DNA of 64,000 nt from Lacisediminimonas profundi (GTDB taxonomy: Bacteria; Pseudomonadota; Gammaproteobacteria; Burkholderiales; Burkholderiaceae_D): the NCBI RefSeq assembly GCF_008831265.1, contig NZ_VTTH01000006.1:62001-126000 (forward strand), read 5' to 3'. The notes under the pieces were generated by a model. That model did not search any database and had not been told where the DNA came from. It saw nothing but the letters and a program-made list of their open reading frames with translations. This document shows positions 24,932 to 32,028 of this stretch, one piece after another (positions within the stretch are counted from its first letter, which is position 1; each line of letters opens with the position of its first letter). Both the position numbers and the translations under genes were made by a program.

Positions 24932-24973
24932 TTGGTATTGATCTGTTGGTATTGATCTATTTGTATTGATCCA
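24932..24973. repeat. Three 14-bp direct repeats in the flgI-flgB gap
   Basis: TTGGTATTGATCTG (24932-24945), TTGGTATTGATCTA (24946-24959) and TTTGTATTGATCCA (24960-24973) are head to tail. They fill the only non-coding gap over 100 nt inside the operon and are AT-richer than their surroundings. They could be a repeated protein-binding site or mRNA element ahead of flgB, or simply an expanded minisatellite. Confidence 0.85.
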
Positions 24974-25003
24974 TTTGCGCTGGACTATTGGCCTTGCTTG
25001 TCG

Positions 25004-26125
25004 CTACTGGATGATCAGCTCCGCGCGCAGCGCGCCGGCCGCCTTGATTCCCTGCAGGATCGCGATCATGTCGCGCGGGCTGGCCTTGATCCGGTTGAGC
25101 GCCCGCACCAGGTCGCCGACCGTGCTGCCAAGCCCGAGCTGGACCGCCTGGGCGGGCGGCTCGGCGACGTCTATGCGGGTTTGCGGCACCACCTCGGACC
25201 GCACGCCGGGCCCGCTGCGCAATGGCAGAACCGGTTGCGACACGAGATAGTCGGTCACCACCGAAACCCGCAATTCGCCGTGGGAGATGGTTACGCGCGA
25301 GAGGGTTACGTCAGCGCCGGCAACTACCGTGCCGGTACGTTCGTTGACCACCACACGAGCGCGCTGGTCCGGCTGCACGTTCAAGCTTTCGATCCGGGTC
25401 ATGAAGCCAACCAGCCGGCCACGCCATTCAGCGGGGACGCCAATGCTGACGGTGCCGGCATCCAGTGCAGCCGCCACCGGCTCGCTGAATCCGCCATTGA
25501 TGGCGGTGGCGATTCGGCTGGCGGTGGTGTAGTCGGGTTCGGCAAGCAGGAATTCCAGCTTGCCGTCGCGCAGCACCTCGCTGCCGGCGGCCACTTCGAT
25601 CGTGGCCCCGCCCGGTATTCCGCCCACGGTCGGATGGTTCTTTTGCACCACGTTGCCGTTCAGGCCGTACTTGTAGCCGCCGACCGACAGCGGCCCCTGC
25701 GCAAGCGCATACACCCGCCCGTCCGGTCCCTTTAACGGCGTCATCAGCAGCAGGCCGCCCAGCAAGCTGCGGGCGTCGCCCGCCGAGGTCACGGTGACAT
25801 CGATACGGTCTCCGGTGCGCGCGAACGGCGGCAGGGTTGCCGTCACCATCACCACCGCAACATTGCGGCTCTGGATCTGGTCCTGCGGGATGATCAGGTC
25901 AAACTGGGTCAGTACATTGGCCAGCGACTGCCGGGTGGCCCGGTTGCGCTGGGAATCCCCGGTGCCAGCAAGGCCGGTGGCCAAGCCATGACCCACCAGC
26001 ATGTTGTCGCGCCAGCCGCCAAACCGGCCGATGTCCTTGAGCCGCACGCTGTCCGCAGCGCTCGCAGTACCACCGGGCAGCAGCAGCGCACAGGCCAGCA
26101 TCGTGCTCAGGAACTGTTGCCGCAT
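25004..26125 (-). CDS. flgI: P-ring protein FlgI
   Basis: A 373-residue FlgI, the periplasmic P-ring subunit that surrounds the rod in the peptidoglycan layer. The signal peptide MRQQFLSTMLACALLLPGGTASA is followed by VRLKDIGRFGGWRDNMLVG and LATGLAGTGDSQRN, both family hallmarks. Later motifs are IDVTVTSAGDARSLLGG and the C-terminal LGSTVGDLVRALNRIKASPRDMIAILQGIKAAGAL (a single family block, key residues VxDLVxALNxIKxSPRD). The ATG at 26125 overlaps the flgH stop (TGATG); a GTG codon just upstream is an alternative. Its presence, with FlgH, distinguishes this operon from injectisomes, which use a secretin instead. Confidence 0.95.
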   Translation of the reverse strand: MRQQFLSTMLACALLLPGGTASAADSVRLKDIGRFGGWRDNMLVGHGLATGLAGTGDSQRNRATRQSLANVLTQFDLIIPQDQIQSRNVAVVMVTATLPPFARTGDRIDVTVTSAGDARSLLGGLLLMTPLKGPDGRVYALAQGPLSVGGYKYGLNGNVVQKNHPTVGGIPGGATIEVAAGSEVLRDGKLEFLLAEPDYTTASRIATAINGGFSEPVAAALDAGTVSIGVPAEWRGRLVGFMTRIESLNVQPDQRARVVVNERTGTVVAGADVTLSRVTISHGELRVSVVTDYLVSQPVLPLRSGPGVRSEVVPQTRIDVAEPPAQAVQLGLGSTVGDLVRALNRIKASPRDMIAILQGIKAAGALRAELIIQ

Positions 26126-26760
26126 CACAGCAGGCCCAGCCAGGAAAGCAGCCGGGTGAGGATGCCAGGACGCTGTTTCTCACCCAGCACGCCGTCGCCA
26201 ACATAGCTGATGCGCGCATCGGCAAGGCGCGTCGACAGGACTGTATTGTTGTCGAGGATGTCGACTGGCCGTACCCGGCCTTCGAGCCGGATTTCCTGCT
26301 TTTCGTCGTTGACCAGGATTTGCTGTTCGCCGGCCACCTGCAACAGGCCACTGACCGGGTCTACCGCTTGCACGGTGACGGTGATCTGCGCCAGCAGCTT
26401 GCCAGAGCGCTGGATCTGCCCGCGGCCATTGAAGTTGTCGCCCATCGACAGGCTGGCGTCGCGCTCGCTGGTGGTCGATTTCCAGCCGAGCCGCAGCCCC
26501 CCGTTCTTTTCCGTGGTGGTGTTCGCGTTGGCGCTGGCGCTCGAGTTCTCGACCACCTGCACGGTGAGCACATCGCCCGCTCGCCAGGCGCGTTTGTCGG
26601 CGGTCAGAGAACGAAAAGTGGATCCACTCTGGAACAGGTCGGCGGCAGCGACTGACGGCAGGCCGCCGACCATGCACAGCAACACAAGGGATAGCGCCCT
26701 GCCCTGCTGCGGCAAGAGGGAAAATGTTGACGTCATTGCGTCCGGATCCAGTGTTCGCAT
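26125..26760 (-). CDS. flgH: L-ring protein FlgH without a recognisable lipobox
   Basis: A 211-residue FlgH, normally an outer-membrane lipoprotein forming the L ring. The conserved part begins GSTFRSLTADKRAWRAGDVLTVQV and continues with VENSSASANANTTTEKN, LSMGDNFNGRGQI and the C-terminal LADARISYVGDG. The signal region is SLVLLCMVGGLPSVAAADLFQ. The only Cys there is preceded by Leu at -1, which does not fit a lipobox, and AAA-D looks like a signal peptidase I site. The mature N-terminus is also much shorter than in enteric FlgH. It therefore appears to be a non-lipidated L-ring homologue. It starts 15 nt after the flgA stop. Confidence 0.93.
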   Translation of the reverse strand: MRTLDPDAMTSTFSLLPQQGRALSLVLLCMVGGLPSVAAADLFQSGSTFRSLTADKRAWRAGDVLTVQVVENSSASANANTTTEKNGGLRLGWKSTTSERDASLSMGDNFNGRGQIQRSGKLLAQITVTVQAVDPVSGLLQVAGEQQILVNDEKQEIRLEGRVRPVDILDNNTVLSTRLADARISYVGDGVLGEKQRPGILTRLLSWLGLL

Positions 26761-26775
26761 CGGGCTCGCCTGTCC

Positions 26776-27297
26776 TTACCTTGCTTCGGCGACGCCGTTG
26801 CCAAGCACGGTGACCAGGTATTCCTGCTTGCTGCGCGGATTACGCACCCGCACCTGGCTGCCAGTGGCGCCCGATCCAAGGCTGGTGGCGCGATCCTCTA
26901 TCGTCACACCGCCCTGGGTGACGCGAACGAGGACCTCGCTGCCGTGTTCCACCGCCCTGCTCCGGCGGTGTTCGTCGGACAGCACGGAGGTCAGCAGCAC
27001 CGCGTCGGCGCCGGCAAGCGTCATGGCGTCACGCAAGGCCGGCAGGCGCCTTTCGAGCGCATGCTTGACGCGTTCCCGTGAGAGCCGCAAAGGCTCCCTG
27101 CGGGATCCGATCAGCGCCAGGGTGGTGGCTTCGATGATCTTTCGCAGTGCGGCATCAGTTGCTTCGACGCCAGCCACATCGATCACCTTCACCTCGCGTT
27201 GCGTCACCGTCGCGCTGTCGCGCAAATGAATCACAGCCGCTGCAGACTGAACGGAGCCGGAAAGTACAAGCAGCAATATCGCCGTCAGAATTTTCAC
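26776..27297 (-). CDS. flgA: P-ring assembly chaperone FlgA (SAF domain)
   Basis: A 173-residue FlgA-like periplasmic chaperone. Signal peptide VKILTAILLLVLSGSVQSAAA is followed by a divergent N-terminal domain. A C-terminal SAF-type domain contains HGSEVLVRVTQGGVTIEDRATSLGSGATGSQVRVRNPRSK (one block, key residues GxxVxVR and NxxSK). It should assist FlgI polymerization into the P ring. The start is a GTG at 27297, 7 nt after the flgG stop, with AGGG as ribosome site; longer frames upstream run through flgG. It is shorter than enteric FlgA (about 219). Confidence 0.88.
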   Translation of the reverse strand: MKILTAILLLVLSGSVQSAAAVIHLRDSATVTQREVKVIDVAGVEATDAALRKIIEATTLALIGSRREPLRLSRERVKHALERRLPALRDAMTLAGADAVLLTSVLSDEHRRSRAVEHGSEVLVRVTQGGVTIEDRATSLGSGATGSQVRVRNPRSKQEYLVTVLGNGVAEAR

Positions 27298-27304
27298 AAT
27301 GACC

Positions 27305-28084
27305 CTAGCGCCGCAGGTTGTTGACGATGCCCAGCATTTCATCTGTTGCCTGTACCAGCTTGGCGTTGAGTTCGTAGGCGCGCTGCGCAAGCGTCAGGCT
27401 GACGACCTGGTCCACCAGCTTGACATTGGAGGCTTCGAGATAGCCTTGGCTCAGCGTGCCGAATCCGCTGTCGCCGGGCTTGCCGAACTGCGGGTCGCCA
27501 GCTTTTTCACTGGATCCGTACAGGTTGCTGCCCAAGGGCGGCAGGCCGGCCGGATTGACGAAACGCACCAGTTCGATTTGTCCGGCCTCCACTGGCGCCT
27601 TCTCGTCAGGAACCGAAACCATGACCTTGCCGCTGCGGTCGATCCGGATGGCGGTGGCATCGTTTGGAATGGTGATTTGCTGGCGCAGCGGATAGCCGTC
27701 CGCACTGGCGAGCAAGCCATCGCGATTGACCTGCAGCGAAAGCGTGCGGGAATAGGCGCTACTGCCATCGGGGAGCAGGAGTTCGACCAGGCCCTCGCCA
27801 CTGATCCCGAGGTCGAGCGGCTGGTCGGTCTTTTTCAGATCGCCGCTGGTGAATGTCTTGCCCAATGACAGGGCGACGCTACCCATGCCGGCCGCTCGCT
27901 GCAGGTCGTTGCCCGCGTCCATATCGGCACCGCCCGGCGAGGCGGCGTACATCAGGCTCTGGAAAGTGACCCGATCAGCCTTGAATCCTGGCGTGTTGAC
28001 GTTGGCCACGTTATTGGAGATGGCGTCGATATGGGCCTGCTGCGCAGCCATGCCGGTTGCGCCGATGTAGAGTGAATTCATCAT
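27305..28084 (-). CDS. flgG: Distal rod protein FlgG
   Basis: A 259-residue FlgG of standard length. The N-terminal motif MNSLYIGATGMAAQQAHID followed by AISNNVANVNTPGFKADRV is the rod signature. The C-terminal LSQGYLEASNVKLVDQVVS and LTLAQRAYELNAKLVQATDEML complete the D0 domain. FlgG forms the rigid distal rod inside the P and L rings. The start is placed at 28084 (Met-Met-Asn-Ser), like the MMRSL start of other FlgG; 28081 is the alternative. flgF precedes and flgA follows closely. Confidence 0.95.
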   Translation of the reverse strand: MMNSLYIGATGMAAQQAHIDAISNNVANVNTPGFKADRVTFQSLMYAASPGGADMDAGNDLQRAAGMGSVALSLGKTFTSGDLKKTDQPLDLGISGEGLVELLLPDGSSAYSRTLSLQVNRDGLLASADGYPLRQQITIPNDATAIRIDRSGKVMVSVPDEKAPVEAGQIELVRFVNPAGLPPLGSNLYGSSEKAGDPQFGKPGDSGFGTLSQGYLEASNVKLVDQVVSLTLAQRAYELNAKLVQATDEMLGIVNNLRR

Positions 28085-28097
28085 TCGCGGCGCGTCT

Positions 28098-28880
28098 TTA
28101 AAATTCACCGAGCTGCACAAGGACGCGCTCGTGCATGTCGCCGTACCACTGTATGACTTTCTGCCCGGCCTCGAAGTGACGCGTCGCCTGGATCAGTCGC
28201 ACCATTTCCTCGGCGGCGACCACATTGGACGCTTCAAGGAAGCCCTGGCGCACGGCGCTGCCGCTCCCGCTGACGCCGGCAAGGTGGGCACCATCAGCAC
28301 CATCGGCGAGTATCCGGGCGGCGCCCTGCAAATAGCGGCCATTGGCAGCAGGCGCCAGCTCACGGGGATCCTCGAAGCGCACCAGGCGCAACTGTCCGAC
28401 CAGCCGGTCCTGCTCGAACAGTCGGCCGTCGCGATCGACTCGCACTTGCGCCGATTCAAGCCTGATCGAACCCGCAAGTCCGGCAACCGATCCGCCGCCA
28501 GGCGCAATCAACTGACCCATCGCATCGATCATGAAGTTGCCCTGCCTGGTGTAGCTGCTCACGCCATTGGCGACAATTTCGAAGAAGGCGCCGCCTTCGA
28601 TTCCGAGGTCAAGTGGATTGCCTGTGGGGCGAAGCGGTCCCTGGCGAAAATCAGTGCCAGCCGCAGCGGCCGCCATACCTGCCGGGCTGGGCTCGGCAGC
28701 CTTGGATGCGACACTGGAAGCCGCATGCGAAACCAGGCTGGAAAATGCCTCCGCCCCGCCCACCGCCACACGCCGCTTGTAGCCTGGCGTCAGGAGATTG
28801 GCCAGGTTCTGGCTGAGGATATCGACACGCGCGGCGTCGGCGTGCATTGAGGCGGCAGCGATTGATGCGCCATCTGGCAT
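28098..28880 (-). CDS. flgF: Rod protein FlgF, first gene of the flagellar-type operon
   Basis: A 260-residue FlgF-type rod protein. The N-terminal motif is ILSQNLANLLTPGYKRRVAV and the centre has NPLDLGIEGGAFFEIVANG followed by YTRQGNFMIDAMGQLI, all FlgF/FlgG family. The C-terminal EASNVVAAEEMVRLIQATRHFEAGQKV closes the D0 domain. The ATG at 28880 is preceded by AGGGAG with 9-nt spacing; an in-frame TTG three codons earlier would have no spacing to that site. It is the promoter-proximal gene of a run with no opposing gene down to 7,961. FlgF caps or joins the proximal rod before FlgG. Confidence 0.92.
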   Translation of the reverse strand: MPDGASIAAASMHADAARVDILSQNLANLLTPGYKRRVAVGGAEAFSSLVSHAASSVASKAAEPSPAGMAAAAAGTDFRQGPLRPTGNPLDLGIEGGAFFEIVANGVSSYTRQGNFMIDAMGQLIAPGGGSVAGLAGSIRLESAQVRVDRDGRLFEQDRLVGQLRLVRFEDPRELAPAANGRYLQGAARILADGADGAHLAGVSGSGSAVRQGFLEASNVVAAEEMVRLIQATRHFEAGQKVIQWYGDMHERVLVQLGEF

Positions 28881-29210
28881 GGACTGCAACTCCCTGGATG
28901 AATGAACCGATCGCGGTCTTGAGATAAGTCATCGGTTTGATTGATTCAGTTTGCAATGCATCAAGGCCTTGGCGGAAGACATGTTTAGGCGAGCTGGAGG
29001 AGTGATCAGAGATCGTTCGATTGTCGAGCCATACTTTCGAATAGCGATCAAACTCGATCTGAAATCGTGGGCTTCGTACGGCGGTCGACTGCTCGCGCCC
29101 GCCCTGTTTGATGGGTTTCGCAACGTGCCAAAGAAGGGGGGACCGCAGGAAAGGCAATTCATCGGCGTCATGCCCCTTATAGCTTGTCGCAGGCACGACA
29201 GAGAACCGGA
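28881..29210. other. Non-coding region upstream of the flagellar-type operon
   Basis: These 330 nt separate flgF from the ImmA-like gene on the same strand and are AT-richer than the coding DNA. The promoter of the operon should be here unless transcription reads through. A TATAAG box is present on the minus strand at 29176-29181 without a convincing -35. I see no TAAA-N15-GCCGATAA (sigma-28) and no correctly spaced GG/GC sigma-54 pair. No plausible gene is visible on either strand. Confidence 0.5.
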
Positions 29211-30251
29211 TCAAGGAGACAAGGCTTGCTGTTTGGCATAGCAGAGCACATTGGCTGGATCTGCATCGAGCAGATCCGCTGCATCCCGCAGGCTGATGGC
29301 ACCGCGCATGGCCATGCTTGCGACCAATTTCGAGAACGCCTTCCCATTGCGGACTTGAATGGCCCGATGGAAATCACCCCCGCTGCCGCTTTTCAGGCCG
29401 GCCTGGCAGGTGCGTTGATAAATGCTCCGGTAAAACCCGGCGCGGACCCTCCCCAGTTCCAGCGCGCGCCGCGCGATCATCAGGGCACTCACCCTGATGT
29501 GGGACCGGACGAAAGTAAGCTTTCCTTCGTCGTTGTCCTGCACCGAATCCCATAGCGCCAGGAAAGGCTGCCTCGGCACGAGCAGTTCGCCCGCGACCTC
29601 ATTGCAGAGTCGCGCTTGCTGGTTCTGCGAAAAAGGCGATGCATCCGAAATGCCGGACGCGCCGAGCCAGATGAGCGCCATTTCGTGCGCAAGCGTGACT
29701 GCCCAGGCGGCCGGAGCGTCAGCACCATTGATGAAGATTGCCGGCACATGAGGATCGCAGATGGCGACGCCACGAAATTCCGCGACCGATAGCTTGCGAT
29801 TTTCGTCATTGCCCACGAATTCATTCCTGAACACCAGGATCCCGACATCGCCGGCCTTGTTGGCCAGGCAGGAATACAAGGCCTCCGCGGCGTCCTGTTG
29901 ATAGACCTCCTCGTCAGTCAATCCGAGCATGCGCCGGATATCGGCGGCGATCGTCTCCGCAGGCATAGCAGGACTGAAGCGCCCGACAAAGTCCAATGGC
30001 TTGACCTGCGCAGCTTTCCGGCAAGCCCGATACCAATCCTGCTTGAACTTGAGCTCATCGACTGTTTCAAGAAAATCCTGACCCAGGGGAGCCGGCCGGG
30101 CATCCGTGCGGAAATCCACCAAAGGAGCCGCTTTCGCGCTTGCCACTGCGGCGGTGCCTCGCGCCCAAAGGCGATTCACGCACCCGCCCTGTCCCGGCTC
30201 AAATCGGAGGACCGGTCCTCGATGGAGGGTAGCGCGCAGAGAGTCGTGCAT
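29211..30251 (-). CDS. ImmA/IrrE-like metallopeptidase homologue with altered HExxH
   Basis: A 346-residue protein whose residues about 85-230 match the ImmA/IrrE (COG2856) region found in XRE-ImmA regulator pairs and some toxin-antitoxin loci. It has a PLDFVGRFSPAMPAETIAADIR-type lead-in, FRGVAICDPHVPAIFING and TLAHEMALIWLGASGIS. The zinc motif is normally HExxH. Here it reads His189-Glu-Met-Ala-Leu193, so the second zinc His is lost by what could be one A-to-T change (CAC to CTC). No N-terminal helix-turn-helix is seen, and the first 40 residues look unlike the family, so the gene may be 5'-truncated. It may be an inactive remnant of mobile or defence DNA. Confidence 0.75.
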   Translation of the reverse strand: MHDSLRATLHRGPVLRFEPGQGGCVNRLWARGTAAVASAKAAPLVDFRTDARPAPLGQDFLETVDELKFKQDWYRACRKAAQVKPLDFVGRFSPAMPAETIAADIRRMLGLTDEEVYQQDAAEALYSCLANKAGDVGILVFRNEFVGNDENRKLSVAEFRGVAICDPHVPAIFINGADAPAAWAVTLAHEMALIWLGASGISDASPFSQNQQARLCNEVAGELLVPRQPFLALWDSVQDNDEGKLTFVRSHIRVSALMIARRALELGRVRAGFYRSIYQRTCQAGLKSGSGGDFHRAIQVRNGKAFSKLVASMAMRGAISLRDAADLLDADPANVLCYAKQQALSP

Positions 30252-30591
30252 GGCGGTGTGCTCGGGCGGGAAGGAGCGAAAGTTTCGTTCCAGCAGCAGA
30301 AGACCGTACAGGATTGTTAAAGGTCAGATTTGACCGGACATCCTTCCGTGCGAATGCCTGACCATTGTGCGGTTTCATTTTCATGCGGCAAAAAAATGCG
30401 CCGCGTGAAGCTGTCAGGCGCGGTGAAACTGTGAGCTGCGCGGTCGCGTCTTGTCTTTCCCATCGCCCACAAGCATGTCCGACCGACGGGCGCAAACCCT
30501 TGATGCATCTCACAAGAACAAGGCAGCACATCGCTCATGCTCGATTTTCAGGGCGGGTCACGGATGGCCACGCCAAGTCCACGGAGGCAGC
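30252..30591. other. Intergenic region between divergent ImmA-like and GYD genes
   Basis: This 340-nt stretch is lower in GC than its surroundings and contains no convincing gene. It should hold the promoters for the GYD/CBS genes to the right and the ImmA-like gene to the left. I see no clear operator or terminator in it. Confidence 0.5.
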
Positions 30592-30918
30592 ATGCCCTTG
30601 TTCCTGATGCAAACCCGGTTGTCGGCTGATGCGCTGCACCAGCCAAAATCCTTCGAGACCCTGGAACGCCATGTCGCTGACCAGATACAGGCGCACTGTC
30701 CGGAGGTGAAGTGGATCGCCAGCTATGCCGTGCTCGGCCCCTGCGACTACCTGGACGTGTTCGAGGCGCCGGACATCGATTCAGCCATGCGGGTATCGGT
30801 GCTGGTGCGCAGCTACGGCCGTGCCCACTCGCAAGTCTGGCCGGCACTGGAGTGGCACGATTTCAAGAAAGTGCTGCAAAAACTGCCTGACGAACCTGTC
30901 ACCCGCCGGACCAAATGA
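30592..30918 (+). CDS. GYD-domain protein
   Basis: A 108-residue single-domain protein of the GYD family, small ferredoxin-like-fold proteins of unknown function. The start [15 protein letters not shown] at 30592 follows GGAGGC. The middle has [23 protein letters not shown], the signature region of the family (YxxLGxYDxVxxxEAPD, with Gly-Pro-Cys-Asp in place of GxYD). The rest is a helix with an aromatic [18 protein letters not shown] end. It is cytoplasmic. A CBS-pair gene starts 70 nt downstream on the same strand and the two probably form an operon. Confidence 0.85.
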   Translation: MPLFLMQTRLSADALHQPKSFETLERHVADQIQAHCPEVKWIASYAVLGPCDYLDVFEAPDIDSAMRVSVLVRSYGRAHSQVWPALEWHDFKKVLQKLPDEPVTRRTK

Positions 30919-30988
30919 TGGCCTTGGGTGCAGCGACAAGATGCATCTATCCGCGATAGGTCGCGGCGGGGGCGGCATGGAGGAGAAG

Positions 30989-31438
30989 ATGAATATCGGC
31001 GAAATCTGTACCCGTGTAACCGTGTTCGCCTACAAGGACATGAGCGTGAGCGAGGCAGCGCGGCTGATGCTTGAGCAGCATTCCGGCAGCCTGGTGGTGG
31101 TCGATGAAACCGGCAACGGCCGCGCCATCGTCGGCATCCTGACCGACCGCGATATTGTGGTTGCAGTGGTTGCCCGCGACTTCAACGCACAGAACATGCG
31201 GGTCGCTGAGGTCATGAGCGGCACCCCCATCACGTGCCGGGCCGAGGATTCGATGGCGGACGCGCTGGGCCTGATGCGCCGCAACGGCGTACGACGCATT
31301 CCGGTGGCGGATGCGCAAGGCATGTTGCTCGGCATCGTCACCATGGACGATTTGCTCGAAATCATCGCCGAGGAGATGCAGGGCTTCGTGCAGGTAATCC
31401 AGAACGAACGTAAGCGCGAAACCCGGGTACGCGGCTGA
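30989..31438 (+). CDS. CBS-domain pair protein
   Basis: A 149-residue protein made of two CBS domains. The first spans about residues 5-65 with SVSEAARLMLEQHSGSLVVVD and GILTDRDIVVAVVARD. The second spans about 70-130 with VMSGTPITCRAEDSMADALGL and VRRIPVADAQGMLLGIVTMDDLLEII. Such pairs bind adenosyl ligands such as AMP or ATP and sense energy state, but no effector domain is attached. The start at 30989 has GGAGGA immediately upstream; an ATG four codons earlier is a weaker option. It is cytoplasmic and likely co-transcribed with the GYD gene. Confidence 0.9.
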   Translation: MNIGEICTRVTVFAYKDMSVSEAARLMLEQHSGSLVVVDETGNGRAIVGILTDRDIVVAVVARDFNAQNMRVAEVMSGTPITCRAEDSMADALGLMRRNGVRRIPVADAQGMLLGIVTMDDLLEIIAEEMQGFVQVIQNERKRETRVRG

Positions 31439-31510
31439 CCCCAAGGCGCGAGCCTCATCGCATGGTCCCATGCTAAATTGTCGGGATTACCACCTGGCAC
31501 GAGAGAGACC

Positions 31511-31966
31511 ATGACACCATCCGCCGATTACCATGCGATGCTGCAAGTAGCCGTGGAGCAGGCGCGCCTTGGCCTGGCCGAGGGCGGAATCCCGATTGGC
31601 GCAGCATTGTTCACCAAGAGCGGTGAATTGCTGGGCGCCGGACACAATCGCCGGGTGCAGGAGGGCGATCCCTCGGTCCATGCCGAGACCGATGCCTTCC
31701 GCAAAGCCGGACGTCAACGCAGTTACCGCGACAAGGTGATGGTGACCACACTGGCACCTTGCTGGTACTGCAGCGGTCTGGTGCGCCAGTTCCAGATCGG
31801 AACGGTGGTGGTGGGCGAGTCGGTGAATTTCCCCGGCGGTCTCGACTGGCTGCGCGAGAACGGGGTCGAGGTCATCGACCTTGGCTCGCAGGAATGCGTG
31901 ACGATGCTGGCTGACTACATCCGCCGGAATCCTGAAGTATGGAACGAAGACATCGGGCAGGACTGA
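31511..31966 (+). CDS. Nucleoside/cytosine deaminase, yeast-type
   Basis: A 151-residue zinc deaminase of the CDA fold. The zinc ligand and proton shuttle are His57 and Glu59 in SVHAETDAF; the other ligands are Cys84 and Cys87 in TLAPCWYCSGL. The segment VVVGESVNFPGGLDWLRENGVEV and the C-terminal EVWNEDIGQD closely resemble fungal cytosine deaminase (Fcy1-like), not the larger bacterial CodA. It should hydrolyse cytosine, or a related base, to uracil and ammonia in the cytoplasm. The start at 31511 follows a purine-rich GAGAGAGA site. It is a single gene, with a convergent LysR gene to the right. Confidence 0.88.
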   Translation: MTPSADYHAMLQVAVEQARLGLAEGGIPIGAALFTKSGELLGAGHNRRVQEGDPSVHAETDAFRKAGRQRSYRDKVMVTTLAPCWYCSGLVRQFQIGTVVVGESVNFPGGLDWLRENGVEVIDLGSQECVTMLADYIRRNPEVWNEDIGQD

Positions 31967-31967
31967 T

Positions 31968-31989
31968 CGGGTGATTCCCGGGTGATTCC
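31968..31989. repeat. Two tandem 11-bp units after the deaminase gene
   Basis: CGGGTGATTCC occurs at 31968-31978 and again at 31979-31989, immediately after the deaminase stop. It is a short tandem duplication in the gap between convergent genes, with no evident function. Confidence 0.8.
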
Positions 31990-32028
31990 CGATTGACTCC
32001 ATCAAGGGCGCCCTTCCCTGCCCGGGTA

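Noticed and set aside
7961-28880. Classification as an ordinary injectisome (non-flagellar T3SS)
   Set aside because: No secretin, no SctJ-type lipoprotein ring, needle or translocon genes; instead FlgH, FlgI, FlgA, FlgE, FlgD, rod genes and FliO are present.
28930-28990. A sigma-54-like promoter upstream of flgF
   Set aside because: A GG and a GC occur on the minus strand but 12 nt apart instead of the 10 nt between these doublets that sigma-54 needs; the remaining consensus is poor.
28951-29241. A small plus-strand gene of 96 codons upstream of flgF
   Set aside because: No ribosome site, domain or codon pattern supports it, and it runs into the ImmA-like gene on the other strand.
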